64,000 nucleotides of DNA, from positions 62,001-126,000 of the forward strand of contig NZ_JADJNN010000038.1 of the NCBI RefSeq assembly GCF_016714285.1, in the 5' to 3' direction. This document shows, piece by piece, positions 26,837 through 36,038 of this stretch. This DNA is from Nannocystis sp. (GTDB lineage Bacteria > Myxococcota_A > Polyangia > Nannocystales > Nannocystaceae). The notes under the pieces are model-generated. The model was not told where the DNA came from and did no database searches. It worked only from the letters and a program-made list of their open reading frames with translations. A program made the position numbers and the translations under genes. How positions within the stretch are numbered: the first letter of the stretch is position 1; each line of letters starts with the position of its first letter.

Positions 26837-27501
26837 CGCGCGGGCTCCGGGCTGTGCTCGGCCCGCACGCGGCCGCGGCGGCTGTCCTCGAGCAGGTTGA
26901 CGATGCCCATCGCGTCCTCCTCCATCTCGGCGATGATGCGGCCGGTGCGGCCCTGCAGGAAGCGGTAGAGGAGCAGGGTGGGGATGGCGACGATGAGGCC
27001 GTAGGCGGTGGTGATGAGGGCCTGCCAGATGCCCTGGGCGAAGGTGTCGGGGCCGACGTTGCCGGAGGCGAAGGCCTCGACGAACTGGCGGAACACCTGG
27101 ATCATGCCGACGACGGTGCCGAGCAGGCCGAGCAGCGGGGAGATGGTGGCGACGGTGCCGACGATCTCGACGTTGCGGTCCATGTGCCCGACCTCGCGGG
27201 CTCCGACCTCCTCGACGGCCTCCTTGATCTCGGAGCGGTTGGTCGAGTGTTCGTAGGCGCGCAGGGCCGCGGCCATCACGAGGGCGATGCTCGAGCCGTT
27301 CTCCTCGCATAGCAGGAGCGCCTCGTTGGTCTTGCCCTTGGCGACCAGGGCCCGGATCCGGTCGACGAAGGCGCGTGGCAGCACCTTGGCCCGCTGGGTC
27401 GACCACAGCCGCTCGAAGAACACGCCGACCCCGACGATCGAGGCCGCCAAAATGGCCCACATGAGCGGGCCGCCTTGTTCGAACAGTTCCGCGAGGTCCA
27501 T
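26833..27501 (-). CDS. exbB: ExbB/TolQ-family proton channel
   Basis: A 222-residue MotA/TolQ/ExbB channel with three membrane helices: about residues 12-30, 105-130 and 145-170. The family signature ISPLLGLLGTVVGMIQVF is clear, followed by AQGIWQALITTAYGLIVAIP. It partners the downstream exbD gene (ATGA overlap) in a proton-motive-force motor. The upstream region holds the end of the tRNA gene's 5' flank, so a promoter of its own is expected in 27502-27600. Confidence 0.93.
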   Translation of the reverse strand: MDLAELFEQGGPLMWAILAASIVGVGVFFERLWSTQRAKVLPRAFVDRIRALVAKGKTNEALLLCEENGSSIALVMAAALRAYEHSTNRSEIKEAVEEVGAREVGHMDRNVEIVGTVATISPLLGLLGTVVGMIQVFRQFVEAFASGNVGPDTFAQGIWQALITTAYGLIVAIPTLLLYRFLQGRTGRIIAEMEEDAMGIVNLLEDSRRGRVRAEHSPEPAR

Positions 27502-27685
27502 GGGGTGCCGAGGGCCCGCGCATCATGCTGCTCGCCCGCCCGCCCGCGCAAGGGGCCCCAGGGTTTCGCGCCCGGGCCCTGCAGTTCACGCTTGACGTCG
27601 CCTGGCGGCGCTGTTACACACGCGCCCCACCCAGCCACCTGGGGCGCCGACCCAGAGCGCGAAGCAAAGGCGCCCTGAAACTCAC

Positions 27686-27758
27686 GGGGGTATAGCTCAG
27701 CTGGGAGAGCATCGCGCTGGCAGCGCGAAGGTCAGGGGTTCGATCCCCCTTGCCTCCA
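27686..27758 (+). tRNA. tRNA-Ala (anticodon GGC)
   Basis: A 73-base cloverleaf without an encoded CCA. Acceptor GGGGGTA pairs with TGCCTCC through two G-U/T-G pairs; D-arm GCTC/GAGC; anticodon stem TCGCG/CGCGA with loop CTGGCAG, giving anticodon GGC; T-arm AGGGG/CCCCT around TTCGATC. The discriminator base is A. Confidence 0.97.
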
Positions 27759-27780
27759 CTTCGAGAAGGCGCAAACGGTT

Positions 27781-27817
27781 GAAGCGAGGGCCATGCCGGT
27801 CCTCGCTTCAGCTCTTT
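27781..27817 (+). terminator. Probable terminator after tRNA-Ala
   Basis: Inverted repeat GAAGCGAGG (27781-27789) and CCTCGCTTC (27801-27809) with an 11-base loop, followed by AGCTCTTT. It lies 23 bases past the tRNA. Confidence 0.65.
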
Positions 27818-27921
27818 CGGGCCTCTGGGGTTTTCGAAGCGGGCCACTGGCTCGTGAGCGGACGGCGCGCAGGGAATTACACATCTTGTGGCGGGTCCGC
27901 GGCCCCGATACCTATTGGAGC

Positions 27922-28923
27922 ATGGAGAGACGCGCCGCGATTTTGGGCACCGGTCACTACCTGCCGACGAAGGTGGTCACCAACGACGACCTGTCGCAGC
28001 TCATGCCGACCACGCACGAGTGGATCCACCAGCGCACGGGGATCCGCGAGCGCCGCTTCATCGAGGAGTCGGGGATCGGCGCCAGCGACCTGGCGATCCC
28101 GGCGGCGCGGATGGCGGTGGAGCAGGCCGGTCGCGACATGAAGGACGTCGACGCGGTGCTGTTCGCTACGCTGAGCCCGGACCACCAGTTCCCCGGCGCG
28201 GGCTGCCTGCTGATCCACAAGCTCGGCCTGCCCGGCGTGCCGGCGCTCGACGTGCGCAACCAGTGCTCGGGCTTCCTCTACAGCCTCTCGGTCGCCGACG
28301 CGTGGGTGCGCAGCGGCGTGTACAAGAACGTGCTGGTGGTCGGCGCCGAGGTGCACTCGACCGGGGTGGAGTTCAACGAGCGCGGGCGCGACGTGGCGGT
28401 GCTGTTCGGCGACGGTGCCGGGGCGGCGCTGGTCGGCGAGGCGACGCGGCCGGAGCAGGGCATCCTCTCGCTCGAGCTGCACGCCGACGGGGCGGGGGCC
28501 TACGACCTGTGGCTGGAGGCGCCGGCGAGCAAGTACGACCCGCGCCTGACCCACGAGATGCTGGACGCGGGCAAGCACTTCCCGGCGATGAACGGCAAGC
28601 AGGTGTTCCGCTGGGCGGCCGAGAAGATGCCCGAGGTGGCCCACTCGGTGGTGAAGAAGGCGGGCCTGACGATGGCGGAGATCGACATGCTGGTGCCGCA
28701 CCAGGCCAACATGCGGATCAACCAGATGGTCGCGGCCAAGCTGGGGATCCCGGAGGAGAAGGTGGTGCACAACATCGAGGTGTACGGCAACACCACGGCG
28801 GCCACGATCCCGATCGGGCTGAGCGAGTCGTGGCGCAGCGGCAAGATCGGGCCCGGCTCGAAGGTGCTGATGGCGGCCTTCGGGGCCGGCTTCACCTGGG
28901 GCGGTGCGGTCGCGGTGCTGTAG
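27922..28923 (+). CDS. 3-oxoacyl-ACP synthase III (FabH-like)
   Basis: A 333-residue ketoacyl-ACP synthase III that condenses an acyl-CoA starter with malonyl-ACP. The full triad is present: Cys115 (NQCSGF), His260 (PHQANMR) and Asn290 (YGNTTAATIPIGL). RTGIRERRF and FGDGAGAALV are further family marks. ATG 27922 has TTGGAG upstream; the longer open frame runs into the tRNA terminator. No other fatty-acid gene is adjacent, so it could serve housekeeping FabH or a specialised acyl product. Short GC-rich repeats follow the stop. Confidence 0.93.
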   Translation: MERRAAILGTGHYLPTKVVTNDDLSQLMPTTHEWIHQRTGIRERRFIEESGIGASDLAIPAARMAVEQAGRDMKDVDAVLFATLSPDHQFPGAGCLLIHKLGLPGVPALDVRNQCSGFLYSLSVADAWVRSGVYKNVLVVGAEVHSTGVEFNERGRDVAVLFGDGAGAALVGEATRPEQGILSLELHADGAGAYDLWLEAPASKYDPRLTHEMLDAGKHFPAMNGKQVFRWAAEKMPEVAHSVVKKAGLTMAEIDMLVPHQANMRINQMVAAKLGIPEEKVVHNIEVYGNTTAATIPIGLSESWRSGKIGPGSKVLMAAFGAGFTWGGAVAVL

Positions 28924-29043
28924 CCACCGCGAGGGCTGCCCGCGGGAACGGCCGCGAGAACGCCAGCGGGAATGGTCGACCTGACCGCAACTTGCGGGGC
29001 CGGCCCGGGTGATGTTACGAGAGATCGTCGGGGTCCGGCGGTC

Positions 29044-30306
29044 ATGAAACACGCGCAAGACGAGCTGGTCTGGGTCGACAGCAACGGAGTGGTCCACCCC
29101 CTCGGAGAGTCGGCGGGGGAGCAGATGAAGCGGCGCAAGGACGGCGCCTACCGCCTGCTGCCGACGCCGGACCACGTGATCTTCATGCGCTTCACCGGCC
29201 AGGACGGGCGGCGCGACGAGGAGGACGGGGCGGTGGTCCGGCTCGCGGGGGAGATCGTGGCGCCGGGCACGATGTGCGACGTCATCTCGCTGGTGGCCCA
29301 GGCCGGCTGGCGCGGCGAGCTGACGGTGCGAGACGGCGAGCACAACCGCAGCGTGTTCATCGAGGGCGGCAACGCGGTGTCGGCCCGCACCGACGTCGAG
29401 GACGAGCGCATCGGCCGGATCTTGTACCGCTTCGGCGTGATCGACGAGGTCCAGCATCGGGCGATCTACGACCGCCAGGCCCAGGGCAGCGGCGAGCGCT
29501 ACGGCGAGGCCGGGGTCGAGCTCGGCCTGTTCACCCACAACCAGGTGTTCCACTACCTCGCCAAGCAGGTCGAGGAGGTGGTGCTGGCGACGATGACCGT
29601 GGCCGACGGCGCCTACGTGTTCCTCGACGGCTTCGACGAGGGCGCGCTGCGCTCGCGGCACAGCATCAGCCTCAACGGCCTGCTGATGGACGGTGTCACG
29701 CGCATGGACGAGATGCGCTACTTCCGGCAGCGGATCCCCTCGGCCGACTACGTGCCGGAGCGGGTCCCCGAGCGCGGCGAGCCGAACGCGGAGTTTCGCG
29801 GGCTGTGGCACGCGATCGACGGGCTGCAGAGCGTGAACGACCTCGGGCGCTCGCTCGGGCTCGGCGAGTTCGAGACGACCAAGCAGCTGTTTCAGCTGGT
29901 GCAGTCGAAGCACGTGGCGATGCAGCGCCCGCGCCTGCGCGGCGGGCCGCTCGAGGTGGTCGAGACGGCCAACGCGGTGCTGCGGGAGATCCACCAGCAG
30001 GCCGACACGGCCGGCAAGGGCACGGTGCTGCGGCAGAACCTCGCCAGCTTCGCCGACGGCACCTACGAGATGGTGTTCCGCGAGGCCGGGCCCTACGAGA
30101 AGGGCACCTTCCACAGCCAGCGCGTCGTCGACAACGCGCGCACGGTGGCGATGGGCGGCAACGTCGAGAAGTTCCTCAAGGAGCTGCTCTACGACTACGT
30201 CAGCTTCGCGCTGTTCACCGCGGGCGGGCTGGTGAAGCGGGTGAAGGACCAGGGCCTCGGCAAGCAGGTCGAGCCGCTCATGAGCCGGCTGCGGCCGCTG
30301 GGATGA
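29044..30306 (+). CDS. DUF4388-type (PATAN-like) protein
   Basis: A 420-residue soluble protein with an N-terminal DUF4388-like domain. The clues are LAGEIVAPGTMCDVISLVAQAGWRGELTV and VFIEGGNAVSARTD, which match the sheet that responds to or clusters with two-component and gliding regulators in myxobacteria. Later segments (VFHYLAKQVEEVVL, DGAYVFLDGF) are helical. The C-terminal third is a separate mixed domain. Start ATG 29044 fits the alignment better than the open frame to 28972. The stop overlaps the next gene's start (ATGA). It is probably a signalling adaptor. Confidence 0.8.
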   Translation: MKHAQDELVWVDSNGVVHPLGESAGEQMKRRKDGAYRLLPTPDHVIFMRFTGQDGRRDEEDGAVVRLAGEIVAPGTMCDVISLVAQAGWRGELTVRDGEHNRSVFIEGGNAVSARTDVEDERIGRILYRFGVIDEVQHRAIYDRQAQGSGERYGEAGVELGLFTHNQVFHYLAKQVEEVVLATMTVADGAYVFLDGFDEGALRSRHSISLNGLLMDGVTRMDEMRYFRQRIPSADYVPERVPERGEPNAEFRGLWHAIDGLQSVNDLGRSLGLGEFETTKQLFQLVQSKHVAMQRPRLRGGPLEVVETANAVLREIHQQADTAGKGTVLRQNLASFADGTYEMVFREAGPYEKGTFHSQRVVDNARTVAMGGNVEKFLKELLYDYVSFALFTAGGLVKRVKDQGLGKQVEPLMSRLRPLG

Positions 30307-31691
30307 GCGAGCTGGTCGAGCGCGCGGCCAGGAGCGGGGCGGCGCTGGTGCGCGGGCTCGGGCCGCTCGCGACCACCGCGCTGGTGGTCGGCAACATGAT
30401 CGGCTCGGGGATCTACGTGGTGCCGGGGCAGCTCGCGGGGCTGGCCGGTCCGCTCGGGCTGGTGGCGTGGGCGATCAACACGGCGGGCTACCTGTGCCTG
30501 ACGGCGGTGTTCGCCGACTTGGGCGGCGCCTACCCGGTGTCGGGCGGCCTGCAGGTGTTCGCGCGCAAGGCCTTCGGCGACTTCGCGGCGCTCGAGGTCG
30601 GCTACCTGTACTGGATGTGCGCGGTGATCGGGAACGCGGCGTTCCTGACCGGCTTCATCAGCTACCTGGCGGAGCTGTGGCCCGCGGCCGCGTCGCCGTG
30701 GATCGCGTTCGCGGTCAGCCAGGGCCTGCTGTGGAGCCTGACCCTGTTCAACGCGATCGGCGTGAAGGCGGGCGGGCTGGTCCAGACGATCACGGTGGTG
30801 TGCAAGGTGGTGCCGCTGCTGGTGCTGAGCGTCGCGCTGCTGCCTTACGCCTCGCTCGACAACCTCCAGCCCTTCGCGCCGCAGGGGCTCGGCTCGCTGC
30901 TGCCGGCGGTGTCGCTGGTGTCGTGGCTGTTCATCGGCATGGAGTCGGTGACGGTGCCGGCCGAGGAGATCCGCGGCGCGGGCCGGACGATCCGTCGCGC
31001 GGCGTACACGGGCTTCGCGGTGACCTGCGGCGTGTACCTGCTGGTGCTGCTCTCGCTGAACCTCGCGGTGCCGGCGAGCGAGCTGGCGGGCGCCGCGAGT
31101 CCGCTGGCCGCGGTGGCGCGCGCGCGGTTCGGCGAGGTCGGGGCGCTGGTCGTGACGATCGGGGCGCTGGTCTCGATCGCGGGGATCTTGAACGGCTGGC
31201 TGCTGGTGACCAGTCGCATGGCCTTCGCGACGGCGCGCGACGGCCTGGCGCCGCGTCGGCTGGCCCGCCTGCACCCGCGCACGGCGACGCCGGTGACGGC
31301 GCTGGTCGTGTCATCGGCGCTGACGGGCGCGCTGGTGCTGCTGTACTTCGGCGGCGGGCTGCTCGAGATCTACAGCTTCGTCGCGCTGCTCTCGACGGCG
31401 ACGGCGTTGGTGGCGATCGGGGTCGCGTGCGCGGCGGAGATCGTGCTGCTGCGTCGCGAGCCCGAGCGCTTCACGCCGCGGCAGCGTCGGCGCGGGCCGA
31501 TCACCGCCGGGCTCGGCCTCGTGGTCGTCGTGTTGATGATCGCCGGCGCCGGCCTCGAGGTCATCGCCCTCACGCTGCTCGCGGCGCTGCTGCCCCTCCC
31601 GTACTACCTCCTCGTGGTCCGCCGCAGCGCCCGGGTGATGCTGGCCCGCGCCGCGCAGGACTCGCCGTGGCGGGCCGCGTCGAAGCGCTGA
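30303..31691 (+). CDS. APC-family amino-acid permease
   Basis: A 462-residue transporter with twelve predicted helices. The substrate-binding unwound helix 1 motif GNMIGSGIYVVPGQLAG is at residues 30-46, and WLFIGMESVTVPAEEI matches helix 6 of APC transporters. The GGAYPVSGGLQVF helix 3 region is also typical. The amino-acid specificity is not clear. Translation is coupled to the DUF4388 gene by an ATGA overlap, an odd pairing that could mean regulated transport. It converges on the lipoprotein gene at 31696. Confidence 0.92.
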   Translation: MSELVERAARSGAALVRGLGPLATTALVVGNMIGSGIYVVPGQLAGLAGPLGLVAWAINTAGYLCLTAVFADLGGAYPVSGGLQVFARKAFGDFAALEVGYLYWMCAVIGNAAFLTGFISYLAELWPAAASPWIAFAVSQGLLWSLTLFNAIGVKAGGLVQTITVVCKVVPLLVLSVALLPYASLDNLQPFAPQGLGSLLPAVSLVSWLFIGMESVTVPAEEIRGAGRTIRRAAYTGFAVTCGVYLLVLLSLNLAVPASELAGAASPLAAVARARFGEVGALVVTIGALVSIAGILNGWLLVTSRMAFATARDGLAPRRLARLHPRTATPVTALVVSSALTGALVLLYFGGGLLEIYSFVALLSTATALVAIGVACAAEIVLLRREPERFTPRQRRRGPITAGLGLVVVVLMIAGAGLEVIALTLLAALLPLPYYLLVVRRSARVMLARAAQDSPWRAASKR

Positions 31692-31695
31692 CGCG

Positions 31696-32673
31696 TCACA
31701 GGCTGCAGCAGCGGAAGCCGACGTAGTGGTACACGTCCTTGCGCGGCTTGGGGCTCTTGATGTAGCAGCCGAGGTCGGGCTCGAGGCTGTAGAGGGAGCC
31801 GCCGCGGCGCAGGCAAGTGTCGTCGGGGCCATCGCCGGTGCAGGTGTCGGTGAGCTCCCAGACGTTGCCGCTGAGATCGAAGAGGCCGGGGAGCGGGGCC
31901 TCGCAGCTGCTGAGGGTGCCGACCGGGACGAGGGCGTCCTTGTTGGGGTCGAAGTCGTGGACGTTGCAGGCGCTGGGGTCGTACTGAGTGCCGTAGGGGA
32001 AGGGGCGCGTGCCGGCCTTGGTGCAGGCGTGGTGCCACTGGTCGAACTCGGGCTTGAAGGCTTGCGCGACCGTTGTCGGCCCGCCGAGGATCGCCCCGCA
32101 CAGGCGGTGGCCGGACCAGTGGCAGTAGGCCCTGGCGTCGCACCAGTCGACGTTGACGACCGGGAGCTGGCCGTCGGCGACGGGCCAGGTCGTCGGCTCG
32201 AAGCTGTCGTTCCACAGGCAGGCGAGGCCCTGCGACGCGGGGTCGACGTGGGCGTCGAGGAACTGCTGGTAGCTGGCGTTGCTCACCTCGTGCGCGTGGA
32301 TCGAGAACTGGTCGAAGGCGATCATGGCGTTGTCAGACGGGCAGTCGCCGCAGTTCGGGGTGCCGCAGAGGTCGTCGCACAGGGCGTCGCCGGTGCTGGC
32401 GTCGCCGCTGCTGCCGGGGTCGCCGGGGTCGCTGGTGCTCGTGGTGCCTGGCGCTGGCTCGCTCGAGGAGCTGGCGATCGCGGCGCTGCTCGAGCCGCCG
32501 TCCTCGCTGCCCGATCCGGGCGGGTCGGCGCTGCTGGCCTCGCTCGCGCCTGCGCTGGTGCTGGTGTCGCTGGCGGAGCCGCTGGTGCTCGCGTCCTCGT
32601 TGACCTGAAACCATGGGTTCGGCATCGTGCAGCCGAGGCCTGCAGCGAGCACGCATCCTACCCATCGCACCAT
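31696..32673 (-). CDS. Formylglycine-generating-enzyme-like (SUMF1) lipoprotein
   Basis: A 325-residue lipoprotein: MVRWVGCVLAAGLGC ends in a lipobox. A long Ser/Asp/Gly/Thr linker (about residues 20-95) precedes an FGE-sulfatase domain. Family landmarks are VSNASYQQFLDAH, LPVVNVDWCDARAYCHWSGHRLC, LFDLSGNVWEL and C-terminal YVGFRCC. Known FGE enzymes convert Cys to formylglycine in sulfatases; many bacterial copies are non-enzymatic binding domains. Cys-rich and anchored outside, this may be a surface binding protein. The start is the ATG at 32673; GTG 32682 would add three residues. Confidence 0.85.
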   Translation of the reverse strand: MVRWVGCVLAAGLGCTMPNPWFQVNEDASTSGSASDTSTSAGASEASSADPPGSGSEDGGSSSAAIASSSSEPAPGTTSTSDPGDPGSSGDASTGDALCDDLCGTPNCGDCPSDNAMIAFDQFSIHAHEVSNASYQQFLDAHVDPASQGLACLWNDSFEPTTWPVADGQLPVVNVDWCDARAYCHWSGHRLCGAILGGPTTVAQAFKPEFDQWHHACTKAGTRPFPYGTQYDPSACNVHDFDPNKDALVPVGTLSSCEAPLPGLFDLSGNVWELTDTCTGDGPDDTCLRRGGSLYSLEPDLGCYIKSPKPRKDVYHYVGFRCCSL

Positions 32674-32825
32674 GCTCGCCACGCTAGCAAAGCCGCGGTA
32701 CAGCCGGGTGTGAGGGAAGCGGCGGCCTGCCGATTGCCCGCGCTTTCACGCGGCGCGCGAGCGAACACGCGAGCGTGTGGTCGGTGTCCGATCGCCGCCT
32801 GGACACGTTATCTTCGCCCACCGCG

Positions 32826-34289
32826 ATGACCGCCGACCTCAGCCACCCGGACGCTCCCCTCAACACCAACAGCCGCCTCGCCGCCGAGCAGATCTGGGCG
32901 ATGCCGGTGCAGGAGCGCCTGGTCAAGCTCAACTGGCTCGGCAACATGTGGCGCTCTGACAGCGGCACCCCCTTCCTGGCGGCGGACTTCATCGGCCGGC
33001 TCGGTCGCAGCGTGTCGCTGGTCGACGTGCGCGACGCAGACGAGCTGACCGGGCCTCTGGGCCACATCCCGGGCAGCCACTGGCTGCCGCTGGCGCGCAT
33101 CGCCGATCTCCCGGAGCAGCTGCCGGCGACGACGCCGGTGATCGTGCTGTCACGCAACGGCGGGCCGCGGGCCGCCGAGGCCGCGCGTCTGCTCGAGTGC
33201 GCCGGCATGCGCTTCGTCGCGGTGATGGACGGTGGGCTGCTGGCGTGGAAGAAGCTGGGCTTTGCGACCGTGCGCGACGAGGCGGTGCTGACCCGCGAGG
33301 TCGCGGCGCCGCGGGTACATGTCCCTTCGGACAGCCGAACCGGTCCGCCGGGGCCGCTGACGCGGGCGCAGATCGAGGCGCACATCGGCGACCCCCACAG
33401 CGTGCGCTGGGTGAAGATGGCGGCGCTGCTGTTGCACGGCAAGTCGTCGTGCGTCGACGGCCGCGATGACCACGGCGTGATCGGCACGCCGGGCGGCGAC
33501 GCGGGCGAGTTCCTGCTGGCGCTGACCTCGATCGAGCGGGCGACCGGCAAGCAGTTCCCGGCCGAGTGCATGGAGGACGTGCTGCGCGGGTGCCTCGACA
33601 CCTTCGGCCACTTCTATATCCATTCGGACGTCCAGGCCGGCAACGCGCTGATCAAGTCGATGCGGACCGACGAGCGCCTGGTGCCGCACCTGCCGGCGAT
33701 CACCAGCACGCCGCAGGACTGGCGGCGCTTCATGAACGCCCCGCCGCCCGAGCTGTGGGACCCGGTCATCGACCACATGTTGATCCCCGGGCACCTCGGC
33801 TGCGGGCACCTGCGGCTGATGCTGCAGCACCCGGAGCGCTACCTCGTGCGGCGCCCGCTGGTCGAGGCGTTCATCCGCACCTACCTGCGCATGCGCTGGG
33901 GCGGCGCGCATGAGCTCGAGTTCGTGGTCCTCGGCGGCGGTCATCAGGAGGGCGCGGTGGTCAACATCCGCCTCGAGCAGGGGGTGTGGCCGTTCACCCG
34001 CGTGCCGTTGATCTCCCCGGCCTGCGGCGAGACGCAGATGTTCGTCAACCACCCGCAGGTCTCCGACTTCAACCGCGAGCAGGTCGCCCGCTTCTTCACC
34101 CTGCACCCGGACTTCTCGTCGATCGACGCCGACCACTTCGGCGTGCTGTTCAAGGACATGCGCCGGGTCGCAGCGATCCAGCTCGCCGCGACCCTCGGCG
34201 TGCTGGCCAAGGGGCTGCCGATCTTCGACGTGGTGTTCCTCAACGAGCGCGAGTTTCGCGTCAGCGAGGCCGGCGTGGTCGAGGGCTAG
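32826..34289 (+). CDS. Rhodanese-like domain fused to a domain with carbonic-anhydrase-like Cys/His motifs
   Basis: A 487-residue cytosolic protein from ATG 32826. Residues 50-150 form a rhodanese-like fold (VSLVDVRDADELTGPLGHIPGSHWLPL), but the active loop reads LSRNGGPRAAEAA with no Cys, so sulfur transfer by the usual Cys is lost. The second half has CVDGR (Cys209, Asp211, Arg213) and HLGC (His323, Cys326). CxDxR and HxxC are the zinc and dyad motifs of beta-carbonic anhydrases, though their spacing here (114 residues) is longer. TPGGDAGE lies between. The carbonic-anhydrase link is inference. A palindrome copy (33320-33333) sits in the linker. Confidence 0.75.
   Translation: MTADLSHPDAPLNTNSRLAAEQIWAMPVQERLVKLNWLGNMWRSDSGTPFLAADFIGRLGRSVSLVDVRDADELTGPLGHIPGSHWLPLARIADLPEQLPATTPVIVLSRNGGPRAAEAARLLECAGMRFVAVMDGGLLAWKKLGFATVRDEAVLTREVAAPRVHVPSDSRTGPPGPLTRAQIEAHIGDPHSVRWVKMAALLLHGKSSCVDGRDDHGVIGTPGGDAGEFLLALTSIERATGKQFPAECMEDVLRGCLDTFGHFYIHSDVQAGNALIKSMRTDERLVPHLPAITSTPQDWRRFMNAPPPELWDPVIDHMLIPGHLGCGHLRLMLQHPERYLVRRPLVEAFIRTYLRMRWGGAHELEFVVLGGGHQEGAVVNIRLEQGVWPFTRVPLISPACGETQMFVNHPQVSDFNREQVARFFTLHPDFSSIDADHFGVLFKDMRRVAAIQLAATLGVLAKGLPIFDVVFLNEREFRVSEAGVVEG
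33320..33333. repeat. Dispersed palindrome copy (inside rhodanese-like gene)
   Basis: TGTCC-CTTC-GGACA, in frame as VPSDSR in the linker between the rhodanese and C-terminal domains. Confidence 0.6.
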
Positions 34290-34315
34290 CGAGCTTCAGG
34301 TCGGCGCGGGCGAGG

Positions 34316-35506
34316 TCACAGGTGGCGCGGGCCGAGCGCGCGGTGCTCGTCGCTGCCCCAGCAGGTCACGTTGCCGCTGCGCTGCAGGGCGCAGCTGTGG
34401 GCTGTCCCGAGGGCCAGGTCGGTGACGTCGAGGATGCGCGGCACGGGCGTGGGTCGCGGGTGCGCGGAGGTGGTGCCGTCGCCGAGCTGGCCGGCCTTGT
34501 TGGCGCCCCAGCACGAGACCTTGCCGTCGCTGGCGCGGGCGCAGCTGTGGTCGTGGCCGAGGGCGAGCTCGGCGAGCTCGCCGAGGCCCTGGACGGCGAC
34601 GGGGGTGCGCTGGGCGAAGCTGCCGGTGGTGCCGTCGCCGAGCTGGCCCTGACTGTTGGCGCCCCAGCAGACGACCGCGCCGCCGCGTCGACGGGCGCAG
34701 CTGTGGTTGCCGCCGGAGACGAGGTCGACGGCGTCGCCCAGGCCCTTGACGGCGACCGGCTTGATCTTGCTGCCGCTGACACCATCGCCGAGCTGGCCCT
34801 CGGTGTTGCGGCCCCAGCAGAGCACCGCGCCGGTCTGCCTGCGGGCGCACACATGGTTACTGCCGCTGGCGATCTGGACCACCTGCGTGAGCCCGGTGAT
34901 CGCCAGCGGCGAGGCGCTGCGCTCGCTCACCGCGCTCAGCTGACCGTCGCCCGCGAGGCCCCAGCAGCTGACCGCTCCGCCGCGCCGCAGCGCGCACACG
35001 TGGCCGTCGCCGGCGGACAGCTGGGTCGCGTCGGCGACGCCCGACACGGCGACGGGGACCAGGCTGCGCGCGCCCGGCTTTGCGCCCTTGCCGTCGCCGA
35101 GCTGGCCGTCCTCGTTGTTGCCCCAGCACATCACCTGTCCGCTGTGCTTGCGGGCGCACGAGAACTGCAGGCCGAGCGCCAGCTCCGAGATGTCCGAAAG
35201 GCCAGCCACGGTGACGGCGCGCGGTTGGTCGACGCGGTCGCCGTCGCCGAGCTGACCGTCGCTGTTCTTCCCCCAGCAGGCGACCGCGCCCGACTTGCGC
35301 AGCCCGCAGGTGTGGCTGCCACGCGTGGCGATCGCGGTCAGCGGGTCGACCGGGGCGGCGGGCTTCGCGGGCGCGGGCGCGGGCGCGGGTGTCGGCGCGG
35401 GGGACGGCGCGACCGGCGGCGGCGGGCGAGGAGGTGGCTTGTAGCTGTCGTCACAGGCCACCAGCAGGGTGAGGCCTAGCAAGGAGATCCACCGCCCGGT
35501 GCGCAT
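34316..35506 (-). CDS. RCC1-repeat beta-propeller lipoprotein
   Basis: A 396-residue lipoprotein: MRTGRWISLLGLTLLVAC gives the lipobox, then a Pro/Ala linker. Seven repeats of about 50 residues follow, each with a C-x-R/L ... G-x-V-x-C-W-G-x-N-x-x-G-Q-L-G-D-G core. These form an RCC1-type seven-bladed propeller whose paired Cys suggest extracellular disulfides. Such proteins are numerous in Nannocystineae and probably bind surface ligands; no GTPase partner is implied. One diverged palindrome (34402-34417) and another (35190-35205) are translated in frame. Confidence 0.93.
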   Translation of the reverse strand: MRTGRWISLLGLTLLVACDDSYKPPPRPPPPVAPSPAPTPAPAPAPAKPAAPVDPLTAIATRGSHTCGLRKSGAVACWGKNSDGQLGDGDRVDQPRAVTVAGLSDISELALGLQFSCARKHSGQVMCWGNNEDGQLGDGKGAKPGARSLVPVAVSGVADATQLSAGDGHVCALRRGGAVSCWGLAGDGQLSAVSERSASPLAITGLTQVVQIASGSNHVCARRQTGAVLCWGRNTEGQLGDGVSGSKIKPVAVKGLGDAVDLVSGGNHSCARRRGGAVVCWGANSQGQLGDGTTGSFAQRTPVAVQGLGELAELALGHDHSCARASDGKVSCWGANKAGQLGDGTTSAHPRPTPVPRILDVTDLALGTAHSCALQRSGNVTCWGSDEHRALGPRHL

Positions 35507-35667
35507 CGCGGGGCAGCTTACCCGATCGTCGCAGCAGGGGTTTGCCAGTTTGGCGCGGCCCAGCGACGCCGCGCTGACAGCCTGCCGCGAGGCGCTGTCA
35601 GATCGCGGGCCAGCGCCGCGTAGGCTGTTGACGTGGCCCTGGCCTGGGCCTTGCACAAGGACCGCAC

Positions 35668-35988
35668 ATGTCAAACGGCACAGAGAACGCGAAGGACGAT
35701 GGCGAGCACACGGTGGTGGTCGTCGGTGGTCACGGCGGGATGTCGAGCCGCTACCGGGATGTCGCCAAGAAGCTCGGCTGGTCGGTCAAGCACTACGAGC
35801 AGCGGATCCCCCCGGGCTTGCGCCACAGCATCGGCAAGATCGGTCTCGTGGTGGTGATGGTCGGCATGGTCTCGCACGCGCTGCGCGACCAGGTGAAGGA
35901 GCTCGTGGCCGACGAGTCGCGGGTCAAGTATGTGCGCACCGCCAGCGTGTCGGCCCTGCGCGCGGCGATCGAGGAGCGCAACGGTTAG
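35668..35988 (+). CDS. DUF2325-family protein
   Basis: A 106-residue soluble protein. The core VVVVGGHGGMSSRYRDVAKKLGW resembles DUF2325 proteins, which start with a VGGH-type beta-loop and an SRYR motif followed by a Rossmann-like fold. YEQRIPPGLRHSIGKIGLVVVMVGMVSHAL continues it. The family has no settled function. It lies alone between two lipoprotein genes with its own ATG and no clear promoter. It is a real gene by its codon pattern and length. Confidence 0.75.
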   Translation: MSNGTENAKDDGEHTVVVVGGHGGMSSRYRDVAKKLGWSVKHYEQRIPPGLRHSIGKIGLVVVMVGMVSHALRDQVKELVADESRVKYVRTASVSALRAAIEERNG

Positions 35989-36038
35989 TCGCGCTCGCGG
36001 GTGTCGCTGTCGTGGCGGTGAAAGTGTTGGTGGCGTGA

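Noticed and set aside
27600..27920. Integration site or mobile element at tRNA-Ala
   Set aside because: No duplicated tRNA 3' end or integrase is seen; the inverted repeat after the tRNA reads as a terminator.
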